Source of the DNA: Rhizobium vallis
GTDB taxonomy: Bacteria; Pseudomonadota; Alphaproteobacteria; Rhizobiales; Rhizobiaceae
Direction: 5' to 3'
Assembly: GCF_003985155.1 (NCBI RefSeq)
Contig: NZ_ML133696.1
Coordinates: 121,701-185,700 of the forward strand
DNA length: 64,000 nucleotides
Part shown: positions 50,716-59,118 of the stretch, piece by piece
Numbering within the stretch: position 1 is the stretch's first letter
Layout of the letters: the number at the start of each line of letters is the position of its first letter
The notes under the pieces: model-generated
What the model was told of the DNA's origin: nothing
Database searches by the model: none
What the model saw: only the letters and a program-made list of their open reading frames with translations
Translations under genes and position numbers: made by a program

Positions 50716-51183
50716 GTGGGGCGCACGGAACTCGACGTCATCGACATAAAGATCCTCCGGGAGCTGCAGGCCGACGGCCGCATGACCAACGTCGAGCTCG
50801 CCGACCGCGTCGGCATCTCGGCGCCGCCCTGCCTGCGCCGAGTGCGCAAGCTCGAGGAAGCCGGGGTCATCGAGGGCTATCACGCGATGCTGAACAGCCC
50901 GAAACTCGGCTTCGACCTCGTCGCCTTCTGCATGGTCGGCCTCAAGCACCAGTCGGAAGGCAACCTCAAGTCTTTTGCCGCCGCCACCACCGAATGGCCG
51001 CTGGTGCGCCAGGCCTGGATGGTCTCGGGCGACAGCGATTTTCTGCTGCATTGCGTGGCGGAAAACCTCACCAGCTTCCAGGATTTCGTCATCGAAGTGC
51101 TGACGGCGAACGAGCACGTGGATACCGTGCGCACCATGCTGACGATCCGGCAGGTGAAGAAGCTGGGCCTGGTGGAAGTCTAA
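50716..51183 (+). CDS. lrp: Lrp/AsnC family transcriptional regulator
   Basis: A 155-residue Lrp-type regulator. HTH near residue 20-45 (LQADGRMTNVELADRVGISAPPCLRRVRKLEEAGVI), RAM effector domain afterwards (LVAFCMVGLKH...DFVIEVLTANEHVDTVRTMLTIRQVK). The GTG at 50716 is chosen because homology begins at RTELDVIDIKIL and AAAGG lies 8 nt upstream; no in-frame ATG is suitably placed. Divergent from trxB. Confidence 0.9.
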   Translation: MGRTELDVIDIKILRELQADGRMTNVELADRVGISAPPCLRRVRKLEEAGVIEGYHAMLNSPKLGFDLVAFCMVGLKHQSEGNLKSFAAATTEWPLVRQAWMVSGDSDFLLHCVAENLTSFQDFVIEVLTANEHVDTVRTMLTIRQVKKLGLVEV

Positions 51184-51206
51184 ACGACTTCGAGCCTTGA
51201 TCGCCG

Positions 51207-52553
51207 CTACTTGCGCGAGGCATAGCCGCCGCGGTTGATGCCGTGGCGCTGGAGCTTGTCGTAGAAGGTCTTTCTGGGAATGCCGAGCGCTTCGATGGTG
51301 CGGCGCACGTCGCCGTCATTGGCCGAGAGCGCGTCACGGATGATTTCCGCCTCATAGCGTTCCAGCCGTTCGGGAAGCGTGCCGCCCGTCGCCGGTTGAG
51401 GAATTGCTGCCGTTCCCCCGCCTTCAACGCCGAGCACCACGCGTTCGGCATAATGGGAAAGCTCGCGGACATTGCCCGGCCACGCATGGGCGGCAAGATG
51501 GCGGCGAACATTTTCTGAAAGCTGCGGGACATCGCGGCGGAAGCGCTCGGCGGCGCGCGCAGCGAAATGGGAAAACAGCAGCGGAATATCCTCGCGGCGT
51601 TCTCTCAGCGGCGGAATAGAGATCGTCACGACGTTCAGCCGGTAATAGAGATCCTCGCGAAAATCGCCGCGCACATCGGGATCTCCGAGGTCGATCTTGG
51701 CAGCCGCGACGACGCGCAGATCGACCGGGCGCACCTCGTTGGTGCCGAGCGGGGTGATTTCGCGCATCTCCAGCACACGCAGCATCTTGACCTGCGTAGC
51801 CAGAGGCATGCTTTCGATCTCGTCGAGGAAAAGCGTGCCGCCGCTTGCGTGTTCGATGCGGCCGGTGCGGCGCTTCTGGGCGCCGGTAAAGGCGCCGGCC
51901 TCGTGGCCGAAGAGCTCGCTTTCGATGACGGTTTCGGGGAGCGCCCCGCAGTTCAGCGCCACGAAATTGCCCTTCCGGCGGCGGCTCCACTGATGCAGGA
52001 TCTGGGCGACGACTTCCTTGCCGCTGCCGGTTTCGCCGGCGACAAGCACGTCCACATCGGTATCGGCGATGTGGCGAAGAATGTTTCTCAAGTTTTCCAT
52101 GACGGGCGTCTGGCCGATCAGGGGCAAGGTTTCCTGCGCGTTTTCGGCAGCCCTGCGCAGCATGCGATTTTCCAGGACGAGCCGCCGTTTTTCGCTGGCG
52201 CGGCGCACGCTTTGGACGAGCCGGTCGGCCGGAAAGGGCTTGGCGATGAAATCATAGGCGCCATCCTGGATGGCCTGGACGGCCATCGGAATATCGCCGT
52301 GGCCGGTCATCAATATCACCGGCAGGTCTGCATCCATGCCCTTGAGCGTGGCGAACATTTGCAGCCCGTCGATTTCCGGCATACGGATGTCGGTGACGAT
52401 CGGGCCGGCAAAATCCGCCGGCAGATCCGCCAGCGCGGCTTTCGCACCGTCATAGGCCGAAACGGAAAAGCCGGCGAGTTCGAGCGTCTGGGCGGTGGCG
52501 CGGCGCAAATCCTTGTCGTCGTCGATCAGCGCGACGGGGCTTAATGTGTCCAT
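51207..52553 (-). CDS. dctD: C4-dicarboxylate sigma-54 response regulator DctD
   Basis: A 448-residue NtrC-family activator. Receiver (about 5-120; Asp in FAGPIVTDIRMPEIDG), sigma-54 AAA+ domain (about 145-375; Walker A GETGSGKEVVAQ, the GAFTGA loop in HEAGAFTGAQKRR, Walker B GGTLFLDEIE) and a Fis-type HTH at the end (GDVRRTIEALGIPRKTFYDKLQRHGI). Phosphorylated by DctB, it activates dctA from two upstream palindromes. Starts 5 nt after dctB. Confidence 0.95.
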   Translation of the reverse strand: MDTLSPVALIDDDKDLRRATAQTLELAGFSVSAYDGAKAALADLPADFAGPIVTDIRMPEIDGLQMFATLKGMDADLPVILMTGHGDIPMAVQAIQDGAYDFIAKPFPADRLVQSVRRASEKRRLVLENRMLRRAAENAQETLPLIGQTPVMENLRNILRHIADTDVDVLVAGETGSGKEVVAQILHQWSRRRKGNFVALNCGALPETVIESELFGHEAGAFTGAQKRRTGRIEHASGGTLFLDEIESMPLATQVKMLRVLEMREITPLGTNEVRPVDLRVVAAAKIDLGDPDVRGDFREDLYYRLNVVTISIPPLRERREDIPLLFSHFAARAAERFRRDVPQLSENVRRHLAAHAWPGNVRELSHYAERVVLGVEGGGTAAIPQPATGGTLPERLERYEAEIIRDALSANDGDVRRTIEALGIPRKTFYDKLQRHGINRGGYASRK

Positions 52554-52557
52554 GATC

Positions 52558-54429
52558 TCAAGCCCTCCTCAGGTGAACGATGAACCGGGTTCCCTTGTCG
52601 TCGCTGTCGACCTCCATTCGGCCGCCGTAATCGCCGACGATATCCTTGGAGATGACGAGCCCGAGGCCAAGACCCTTTTCCTTCGAAGTGTTGAACGGCG
52701 TGAACAGGCCTTTGCGGATTTCAGGCGAAATGCCGGGGCCGTTGTCGGCAACCGTCAGCGTCACCGTCTCCGCATCGACCGAGGTCCTGACTTCGACGCG
52801 GCCGAGATCGGCCTTCGGGGCAATCGCTTCCAGCGCGTTCTGAAGCAGGTTGATGAGCACCTGTTCGAGGCGGATCCTGTTTCCCATGACCTGCAGGTCG
52901 GCGGGCGGCAGGTCGATGTCGAGCGTATCCATGCGCCCGGCAAAGCGGCTGCGGAGCAGCATCACGGCCCCTTCGATGACGTCCTTTAAACCGGTCGGCT
53001 CGGCACTGCCGCGGCCCTTGCGGGCAAAGGTCTTCAGTTCCTCGGTGATCGCGCCGATGCGCTCCGTCAGCGCCGCGATGTCCTCGAGATTTTCGCCGGC
53101 GGGCGCGGTTTGGCCACGATCGAGGAAGGTGCGGGCGTTGTCCGCATAGGCACGGATGGTTGCGACCGGCTGGTTGATCTCGTGGGCGACGCCGGCGGCC
53201 ACCTGGCCGAGGATCGCCAGGCGGTTCGCCTGCACGAGATCCTGCTGCACCGCCTGCAGCTTCTGTTCCGTGCTCCTGTGGCCGATGATTTCGGCCTGCA
53301 GCCGGTCGCGCGCCTGGCTGAGATCGAGCGTCCGCTCGACTACCCGCCGTTCCAGCTCCTCCCGCGCCTGCTGCTCCCTTGATATCCTGAGGGTGACCGC
53401 CTGGCGCCGGCGCAGCAGGAAGGCAGCGCCGGCAAGCAGCGGCAAGAGGGTGAGGAGCGCCAGCATGCGGGCTTCGCGAATTCCGGCATCGACGGAGGGG
53501 CCGAGCGCCACCAGATGCTGCAAATGCCAGGCCGTCTCGGGAACCGGCGTGCCGACATCGAGAAACCTGGTCTTCCCGGCGCCGCCCGGCATGACGATCT
53601 CGACGACATCGAGCCTGTCGCCAAGATTGCGGACGGTATCGAGCGGCAGGGGCTGAAGCGGCGCATCGCCGAACTGCAGGCTTTCGCGGATCGCGGTCAA
53701 CCGATCCCCGGCGATCCGGCCGATCGTCATGAACCGCCACGACGGAATGCTGGTGATGAGGACGATGCCCCGGTCGTCGACGACGTAGGAGGGGGCGTCT
53801 GTGGCGTTCCAATCCGCCTCGACATCGTCGAATTCCACCTTGACCACGACGACACCGAGCAGGCCGTTGCTGCCGGATATCCGCTCCGAGATATAAAGAC
53901 CGGGTTTCTTGCTGACGGTGCCCAGGGCGAAATGCTCGGCCTGTCCTTGGGCGACGGCGCCCTGAAAATATTCCCGGAAGCGATAGTCATTGCCGACGAA
54001 GCTGGTCGGCTCGCGCCAGTTGCTGGCCGAAACGGCCATGCCGTCCTTGTCGATGACATAGATGACGGCGGCCTTCGTGCCTGCCGCCAGCATTTCCAGT
54101 TTCTGGCTGAGCCGCTCGAAGGCGCCGGCATCGCTTGTCTCCAGTGCTGCGGCGAGCGCGTTGTCCTGTGACAGCACGAAGGGAAGGGCTCGGTATTTTT
54201 CAAGGACGGTGCGCAGCAAGGCCGCGTTAAGCCTTGCATCCATATGCGCCTGCTCCTCGAGAGCGGCCTCCGCCCGGTACCGGCCGATCTCGCCGCTTGC
54301 CCAGAGGCTTGCGGTGACGGCAAGGAGCGCGACGACCGCATAGGCCCACCACATCCGACGGATGCGATGGTGCAGGGGCAGGGCGGGCCACAGCGACGAC
54401 ACGGACAAAGACATGCGGAATTTGTGCAT
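52558..54429 (-). CDS. dctB: C4-dicarboxylate sensor histidine kinase DctB
   Basis: A 623-residue sensor: TM about 25-47, periplasmic double-Cache/PAS-like dicarboxylate sensor to about residue 300, TM about 315-335, coiled coil, HisKA with His in GVAHEINQPVATIRAYADNA, and HATPase with NLLQNALEAIAP, DNGPGISPEI and GLGLGLVISKD. Matches rhizobial DctB in architecture and position. The ATG at 54429 lies inside the distal DctD site; an in-frame ATG at 54414 would clear it. No strong ribosome binding site at either. Confidence 0.94.
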   Translation of the reverse strand: MHKFRMSLSVSSLWPALPLHHRIRRMWWAYAVVALLAVTASLWASGEIGRYRAEAALEEQAHMDARLNAALLRTVLEKYRALPFVLSQDNALAAALETSDAGAFERLSQKLEMLAAGTKAAVIYVIDKDGMAVSASNWREPTSFVGNDYRFREYFQGAVAQGQAEHFALGTVSKKPGLYISERISGSNGLLGVVVVKVEFDDVEADWNATDAPSYVVDDRGIVLITSIPSWRFMTIGRIAGDRLTAIRESLQFGDAPLQPLPLDTVRNLGDRLDVVEIVMPGGAGKTRFLDVGTPVPETAWHLQHLVALGPSVDAGIREARMLALLTLLPLLAGAAFLLRRRQAVTLRISREQQAREELERRVVERTLDLSQARDRLQAEIIGHRSTEQKLQAVQQDLVQANRLAILGQVAAGVAHEINQPVATIRAYADNARTFLDRGQTAPAGENLEDIAALTERIGAITEELKTFARKGRGSAEPTGLKDVIEGAVMLLRSRFAGRMDTLDIDLPPADLQVMGNRIRLEQVLINLLQNALEAIAPKADLGRVEVRTSVDAETVTLTVADNGPGISPEIRKGLFTPFNTSKEKGLGLGLVISKDIVGDYGGRMEVDSDDKGTRFIVHLRRA

Positions 54430-54472
54430 TTTTCGGCACTGGATGCAAATGGATTTGTGCGGATTTCCGCAT
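54424..54472 (+). promoter_or_regulatory. Two DctD upstream activator sites
   Basis: Site 1: GTGC-N8-GCAC (54424-54439). Site 2: GTGCGG-ATTT-CCGCAT (54457-54472). Tandem dyads with centres 33 nt apart, about 75-125 nt upstream of the sigma-54 element, resembling the paired DctD sites known for rhizobial dctA. Confidence 0.75.
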
Positions 54473-54546
54473 TTCTTAAAGAAGCGTTGACGGGCTTAGA
54501 AATTATTAATCAACAAAATCAGTTATTTATGATGGCTTCACGAAAC

Positions 54547-54561
54547 TGGCACGACGATTGC
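54547..54561 (+). promoter_or_regulatory. Sigma-54 promoter of dctA
   Basis: TGGCACGACGATTGC matches the -24/-12 consensus TGGCAC-N5-TTGC exactly. Transcription should start about 12 nt downstream, giving a leader of about 80 nt before dctA. Confidence 0.92.
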
Positions 54562-54653
54562 GAAGGAGCTGTCAACAACGGCTGAGCTGTTGGATTGAAG
54601 CGAACGGCTCGGGAGGCCGGAGTTCGTTCCGGACGAGCCTTTAGGAGGACATC

Positions 54654-55985
54654 ATGATCGCAGCACCATCGCATGCAGTCGCAGAGAGCAAGGGCAGGAA
54701 GCCCTTCTATTCCCATCTTTACGTTCAGGTTCTCGCGGCCATCGCTGCGGGCATCATTCTCGGTCACTTCTATCCCGACCTCGGCACGCAGCTGAAGCCG
54801 CTCGGCGATGCCTTCATCAAGCTCGTCAAGATGGTGATCGCGCCGGTGATCTTCCTGACGGTGGCGACCGGCATCGCCGGCATGAGCGACCTGAAGAAGG
54901 TCGGTCGCGTTGCCGGCAAGGCGATGCTGTACTTCCTGACCTTCTCGACGCTGGCGCTCGTCATCGGCATGATCGTCGCCAATGTGGTCCAGCCCGGCGC
55001 CGGCATGAACATCGATCCGGCCTCGCTCGACCCGAAGACCGTCGCCACCTTTGCCGAGAAGGCGCATGAGCAGAGCATCGTCGGCTTCCTCACCAACATC
55101 ATTCCGACGACGATCGTCGGCGCTTTTGCCGATGGCGACATTCTGCAGGTGCTGTTCTTCTCGGTGCTCTTCGGCATCGCGCTCGCCATGGTCGGCGAGA
55201 AGGGCGAGCAGGTCGTCAATTTCCTCAATGCCCTGACGGCTCCAGTCTTCAAGCTCGTCGCCATCCTGATGAAGGCCGCCCCGATCGGTGCCTTCGGCGC
55301 CATGGCCTTCACCATCGGCAAATACGGCATCGGATCGATCGCCAACCTCGCCATGCTGATCGGCACCTTCTATCTCACCTCGTTGCTCTTCGTGCTTGTC
55401 GTTCTCGGCGCCGTCGCCCGCTATAACGGCTTCTCGATCCTGGCGCTGCTGCGTTACATCAAGGAAGAGCTGCTGCTGGTCTTGGGAACCTCGTCTTCGG
55501 AGGCAGCGCTTCCGGGACTGATGAACAAGATGGAAAAGGCCGGCTGCAAGCGCTCGGTCGTCGGTCTCGTCATCCCCACGGGCTATTCCTTCAATCTCGA
55601 CGGCACGAATATCTACATGACGCTGGCGGCCCTCTTCATTGCCCAGGCAACCGGCATCAATCTCTCCTGGGGTGACCAGATCCTGCTGCTCCTGGTGGCG
55701 ATGCTGAGCTCCAAGGGTGCTGCAGGCATCACCGGCGCCGGCTTCATCACCCTTGCCGCGACCCTCTCCGTCGTGCCCTCCGTGCCGGTCGCCGGCATGG
55801 CGCTCATCCTCGGTATCGACCGCTTCATGTCGGAGTGCCGGGCGCTGACGAACCTCGTCGGCAATGCCGTTGCGACGATCGTCGTGGCGCGCTGGGAAAA
55901 GGAGCTCGACACCGTGCAGCTCGCCGCGGCGCTGGGCGGCCATGCCGAAGACACGTCTGCTGCCGGACTGCAGCCGGCGGAATAA
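54654..55985 (+). CDS. dctA: C4-dicarboxylate transporter DctA
   Basis: A 443-residue DAACS-family H+/dicarboxylate symporter, the uptake system for succinate, malate and fumarate, essential for nitrogen-fixing bacteroids. Features: GIILGHFYPDLGTQLKPLGDAFIKLVKMVIAPVIFLTV, the Ser-rich re-entrant loop LGTSSSEAALPGLM, and GYSFNLDGTNIYMTLAALFIAQATG with the substrate-binding NxDGT, and later SSKGAAGITGAGF. AGGAGG precedes the ATG. Controlled by DctBD through the upstream sites and sigma-54 promoter. Confidence 0.97.
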   Translation: MIAAPSHAVAESKGRKPFYSHLYVQVLAAIAAGIILGHFYPDLGTQLKPLGDAFIKLVKMVIAPVIFLTVATGIAGMSDLKKVGRVAGKAMLYFLTFSTLALVIGMIVANVVQPGAGMNIDPASLDPKTVATFAEKAHEQSIVGFLTNIIPTTIVGAFADGDILQVLFFSVLFGIALAMVGEKGEQVVNFLNALTAPVFKLVAILMKAAPIGAFGAMAFTIGKYGIGSIANLAMLIGTFYLTSLLFVLVVLGAVARYNGFSILALLRYIKEELLLVLGTSSSEAALPGLMNKMEKAGCKRSVVGLVIPTGYSFNLDGTNIYMTLAALFIAQATGINLSWGDQILLLLVAMLSSKGAAGITGAGFITLAATLSVVPSVPVAGMALILGIDRFMSECRALTNLVGNAVATIVVARWEKELDTVQLAAALGGHAEDTSAAGLQPAE

Positions 55986-56018
55986 CCGGCAGGCTTGTTC
56001 GTCATTTCTGGATATTGC

Positions 56019-56050
56019 AGCGGCCCGTCATCTGACGGGCCGTTTCTTTT
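56019..56050 (+). terminator. Intrinsic terminator of dctA
   Basis: CGGCCCGTCA and TGACGGGCCG arms around TC, followed by TTTCTTTTTC. Confidence 0.88.
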
Positions 56051-56056
56051 TCGGCT

Positions 56057-57115
56057 TCAGCCGCGGTTGTCGCCGAGGAGGCGAACATAGACGGCGCCGA
56101 TTGCGGTTGCTTCTTTTTCCAGCGCGAAATTCGTCCTGACATGACGCAGCGCATTGTCGCCATGGGCAATCGCCAGAGTGGGGTCTGCAATGTAAGGGGC
56201 GATTGCCCGCGTCAGCGCCTCGCCGTCGCCGGCGGCTACCACCGAACCTGTCTCGCCTTCGGCGATGAGTTCGGCATAGGCGCCCGCATCCGATGCGACC
56301 ACGGCGGTGCGCGAGGCCATGGCTTCGAGCGGCGTCAGGCCGAAACCTTCGTTGCGGGAGGGGGCGACGTAAAGTGTCAGGCGGCGATACCAGACCTTTA
56401 TATCGGGCACTTCGCCGAGGAAGAGGATACGGTCGCTGAGGCCTGCGGCGGCGACTTCCGCCTTGAGCTTGTCGCCGAAAGCGGTGTGCTCAGCCGTCAC
56501 CCGGCCGGAGACGACGGCGGTCCACTCGGGATGCTGCGGCAGCAGTTCGATCATCGCCTTGATGAAAAGATCGGTGCCCTTCTGATGGCGCACACGACCG
56601 AAACAGCCGACGAGATAGCGGCCGGGCAGGCCGGTGGCGGCAATGCCGTCTTCCGCCGTTTCCGGCGGGTGGAACAGGGAAAGATCGACGCCGTGCTGGA
56701 TGACCGTATGGGGCACCTCAAGGAAGGAACCCGACCGGTCGCTGGTCGCAATCACCGCGTCCATGCGGCGGATCAGCCATTTCGTATAGGCGCTGTGGCG
56801 GCGCTGCGCGGCCGAGGTGAAGAGCAGCTTCAGCGGCATGCGCAGGAGATAGCGAAGCAGGATGCCGAAGGCCATCTCATTGTTGCGGCGGGCGTGCCAG
56901 ACGCGGCGGCGCCGACGTGTCGGCGGGCGCCACAGGCCAAAAAGCTGCGGCCATGTCAGTTTCGCCAAGCCCTCCGGCAGACCGGGGCCGAGCGTTGCGA
57001 TCCGGATGCCGAGCCGGATCTGGCACGGGATCAGCTGGACGATGGTCGACGTGACGCCGGAGAGCCGGCGCTTGAAATTGGGCGCGATGATCTCGACGTC
57101 ACGCATATCAGGCAA
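56057..57115 (-). CDS. lpcC: LPS core mannosyltransferase, LpcC/LpsB-type (GT4)
   Basis: A 352-residue GT-B family 4 enzyme; LpcC adds mannose to Kdo of the LPS inner core in R. leguminosarum. Family cues: N-terminal PNFKRRLSGVTSTIVQLIPCQIRLGI, GRVRHQKGTDLFIKAMIELLP, and the EX7E motif SRNEGFGLTPLEAMASRTAVVASDAGAYAELI. A TTG start at 57115 gives the conserved PDMRDVE start; ATG 57106 is possible. Downstream of greA on the same strand, an order I recall from other rhizobia. Confidence 0.9.
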   Translation of the reverse strand: MPDMRDVEIIAPNFKRRLSGVTSTIVQLIPCQIRLGIRIATLGPGLPEGLAKLTWPQLFGLWRPPTRRRRRVWHARRNNEMAFGILLRYLLRMPLKLLFTSAAQRRHSAYTKWLIRRMDAVIATSDRSGSFLEVPHTVIQHGVDLSLFHPPETAEDGIAATGLPGRYLVGCFGRVRHQKGTDLFIKAMIELLPQHPEWTAVVSGRVTAEHTAFGDKLKAEVAAAGLSDRILFLGEVPDIKVWYRRLTLYVAPSRNEGFGLTPLEAMASRTAVVASDAGAYAELIAEGETGSVVAAGDGEALTRAIAPYIADPTLAIAHGDNALRHVRTNFALEKEATAIGAVYVRLLGDNRG

Positions 57116-57142
57116 GGGATGGGTCTCGTGTCTGGCGGGCGA

Positions 57143-57619
57143 TCAGCCCCAGGAAACCTGGAGGATTTCGTAGGCCTTGGAGCCGCCGGGCGCATTGACC
57201 TCGATGGAATCGCCGACTTCCTTGCCGATCAGCGCACGGGCGATCGGGGAGGAGATGGAGATGCGACCGGCCTTCACGTCGGCTTCCTGGTCGCCGACGA
57301 TCTGGTAGGTCTTTTCTTCCTCGGTGTCCTCGTCGACGAGCTTCACCTTGGCGCCGAACTTGATCTTATCGCCCGACATCTTGGTGAGGTCGATGACCTC
57401 GGCGCGCGCCGTCAGATCTTCCAGCTCGCTGATGCGGCCTTCATTGTGGCTCTGGGCTTCCTTGGCAGCGTGGTATTCGGCGTTTTCGGAAAGGTCGCCA
57501 TGGGCACGGGCTTCGGCGATCGCCTCGATGATTCGAGGGCGCTCCTCCTGCTGACGCCAGCGCAGCTCTTCCTGCAGCTTGACGAAACCACCCGGTGTCA
57601 TCGGTACCTTTTCAACCAT
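57143..57619 (-). CDS. greA: Transcription elongation factor GreA
   Basis: A 158-residue factor that rescues backtracked RNA polymerase by stimulating RNA cleavage. N-terminal coiled coil with the conserved acidic tip (EARAHGDLSENAEYHAAKEAQSHNEGRISELE) and C-terminal FKBP-like domain ending SPIARALIGKEVGDSIEVNAPGG. ATG at 57619 by homology. Confidence 0.97.
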   Translation of the reverse strand: MVEKVPMTPGGFVKLQEELRWRQQEERPRIIEAIAEARAHGDLSENAEYHAAKEAQSHNEGRISELEDLTARAEVIDLTKMSGDKIKFGAKVKLVDEDTEEEKTYQIVGDQEADVKAGRISISSPIARALIGKEVGDSIEVNAPGGSKAYEILQVSWG

Positions 57620-57885
57620 TTTTCTGTCCTTCAGTCTCGTGTCCGCCGGCCCTTGCTTCAATGCAGTCAGGCACACACAAAAGAAAACAGGTCCCGAAGG
57701 GGAGCTTCGGAACCGTGCCACAATCCTAGTCGAACGCTTATAGCAGATCGCCAAGGCCGATTTCCAGAAAATTCGCATGGATGAAACGTAACCCACTGCG
57801 AGACCGAGAGATGCGCCCCGAAAATGGATAGCGGCGGGATTGCCTGTATTGACTTGCTCGATGAGAACATATAGTGAACATATGG

Positions 57886-59118
57886 ATGAAGAAGTCTCTT
57901 GCAGAACGCTTGGCCATTCTTTCCGACGCCGCCAAATATGACGCCTCCTGTGCTTCCAGCGGCACGGTGAAACGCGATTCGAGCGCCAGCGGCGGGCTCG
58001 GTTCGACCGAGGGATCGGGCATCTGTCATGCCTATGCTCCGGACGGGCGCTGCATTTCGCTTCTGAAGATCCTGCTGACCAATTTCTGCATCTACGACTG
58101 CGCCTATTGCATCAATCGCTCGTCGAGCAATGTCGAGCGGGCGCGTTTTACGGCCGAAGAGGTGATCTGGCTGACGCTGGAATTCTACCGCCGCAACTAT
58201 ATCGAAGGCCTCTTCCTTTCCTCCGGCATCATTCGCTCGTCCGACTACACGATGGAGGAGATGGTCCGCATCGTCCGCGAACTGCGCATGACGCATAATT
58301 TCCGCGGTTACATCCATCTGAAGGCGATCCCGGAGGCGTCGCCAGGCCTGATCGAGGAGGCGGGGCTTCATGCCGACAGGCTGTCGCTCAATATCGAGCT
58401 GCCGACGGATAAAGGGATCACCCGCTTCGCGCCGGAGAAGAAGCCTGCGAATATCCGCCGGTCGATGGGCGATCTCAGGCTGAAGATCGAGGCGGCCGGG
58501 GAACCGACGCTCAAAACCAGGAAACGCCAGCGTTTTGTCCCGGCCGGTCAGAGCACGCAGATGATCGTCGGCGCCGATGGAGCAAACGACGCGACGATCC
58601 TTGCGACCAGCGGCCGCCTTTACAGCAGCTACGGCCTCCGGCGTGTCTATTATTCCGCCTTCAGCCCTATTCCCGACGCTTCGAAGAACCTGCCGCTCAT
58701 CAAGCCGCCGCTGATGCGCGAACATCGGCTCTATCAGGCCGACTGGCTCTATCGGTTCTACGGTTTCGGCATCGAGGAGATCACCGCGAACCAGGCGGGC
58801 GGCATGCTCGACCTGGACCTCGATCCGAAGCTTGCCTGGGCGCTTGCCAACCGGGGCGACTTCCCCGTCGATGTGAACCGCGCCGATCGGGAGACGTTGC
58901 TGCGTGTGCCGGGTCTCGGCACCCGGACGGTCAAGGCGATCGTTTCGGCGCGCCGTTTTCGCCGCCTGCGGCTCGACGATCTCTCGCGGCTCGGCGTTTC
59001 GATCAGGAAGGTTCAATCCTTCATTTCAGCGGAAGGCTGGTCGCCGCGGCGGCTGATCGACCGCCCGGATCTGCGCGCCATGTTCGAGCCGCAGCCTGAA
59101 CAATTGTCGTTGCTGTGA
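57886..59118 (+). CDS. Putative DNA modification/repair radical SAM protein
   Basis: A 410-residue radical SAM protein. From this ATG the 4Fe-4S CxxxCxxC motif (CIYDCAYC) lies near residues 68-75; a C-terminal helix-hairpin-helix DNA-binding motif reads ADRETLLRVPGLGTRTVKAIVSARR. Also SASGGLGSTEGSGICHAY near the start, family-typical. The start at 57886 matches where relatives begin; a GTG at 57874 adds four residues. Its stop overlaps the UdgX ATG (TGATG), the usual pairing. Confidence 0.92.
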   Translation: MKKSLAERLAILSDAAKYDASCASSGTVKRDSSASGGLGSTEGSGICHAYAPDGRCISLLKILLTNFCIYDCAYCINRSSSNVERARFTAEEVIWLTLEFYRRNYIEGLFLSSGIIRSSDYTMEEMVRIVRELRMTHNFRGYIHLKAIPEASPGLIEEAGLHADRLSLNIELPTDKGITRFAPEKKPANIRRSMGDLRLKIEAAGEPTLKTRKRQRFVPAGQSTQMIVGADGANDATILATSGRLYSSYGLRRVYYSAFSPIPDASKNLPLIKPPLMREHRLYQADWLYRFYGFGIEEITANQAGGMLDLDLDPKLAWALANRGDFPVDVNRADRETLLRVPGLGTRTVKAIVSARRFRRLRLDDLSRLGVSIRKVQSFISAEGWSPRRLIDRPDLRAMFEPQPEQLSLL

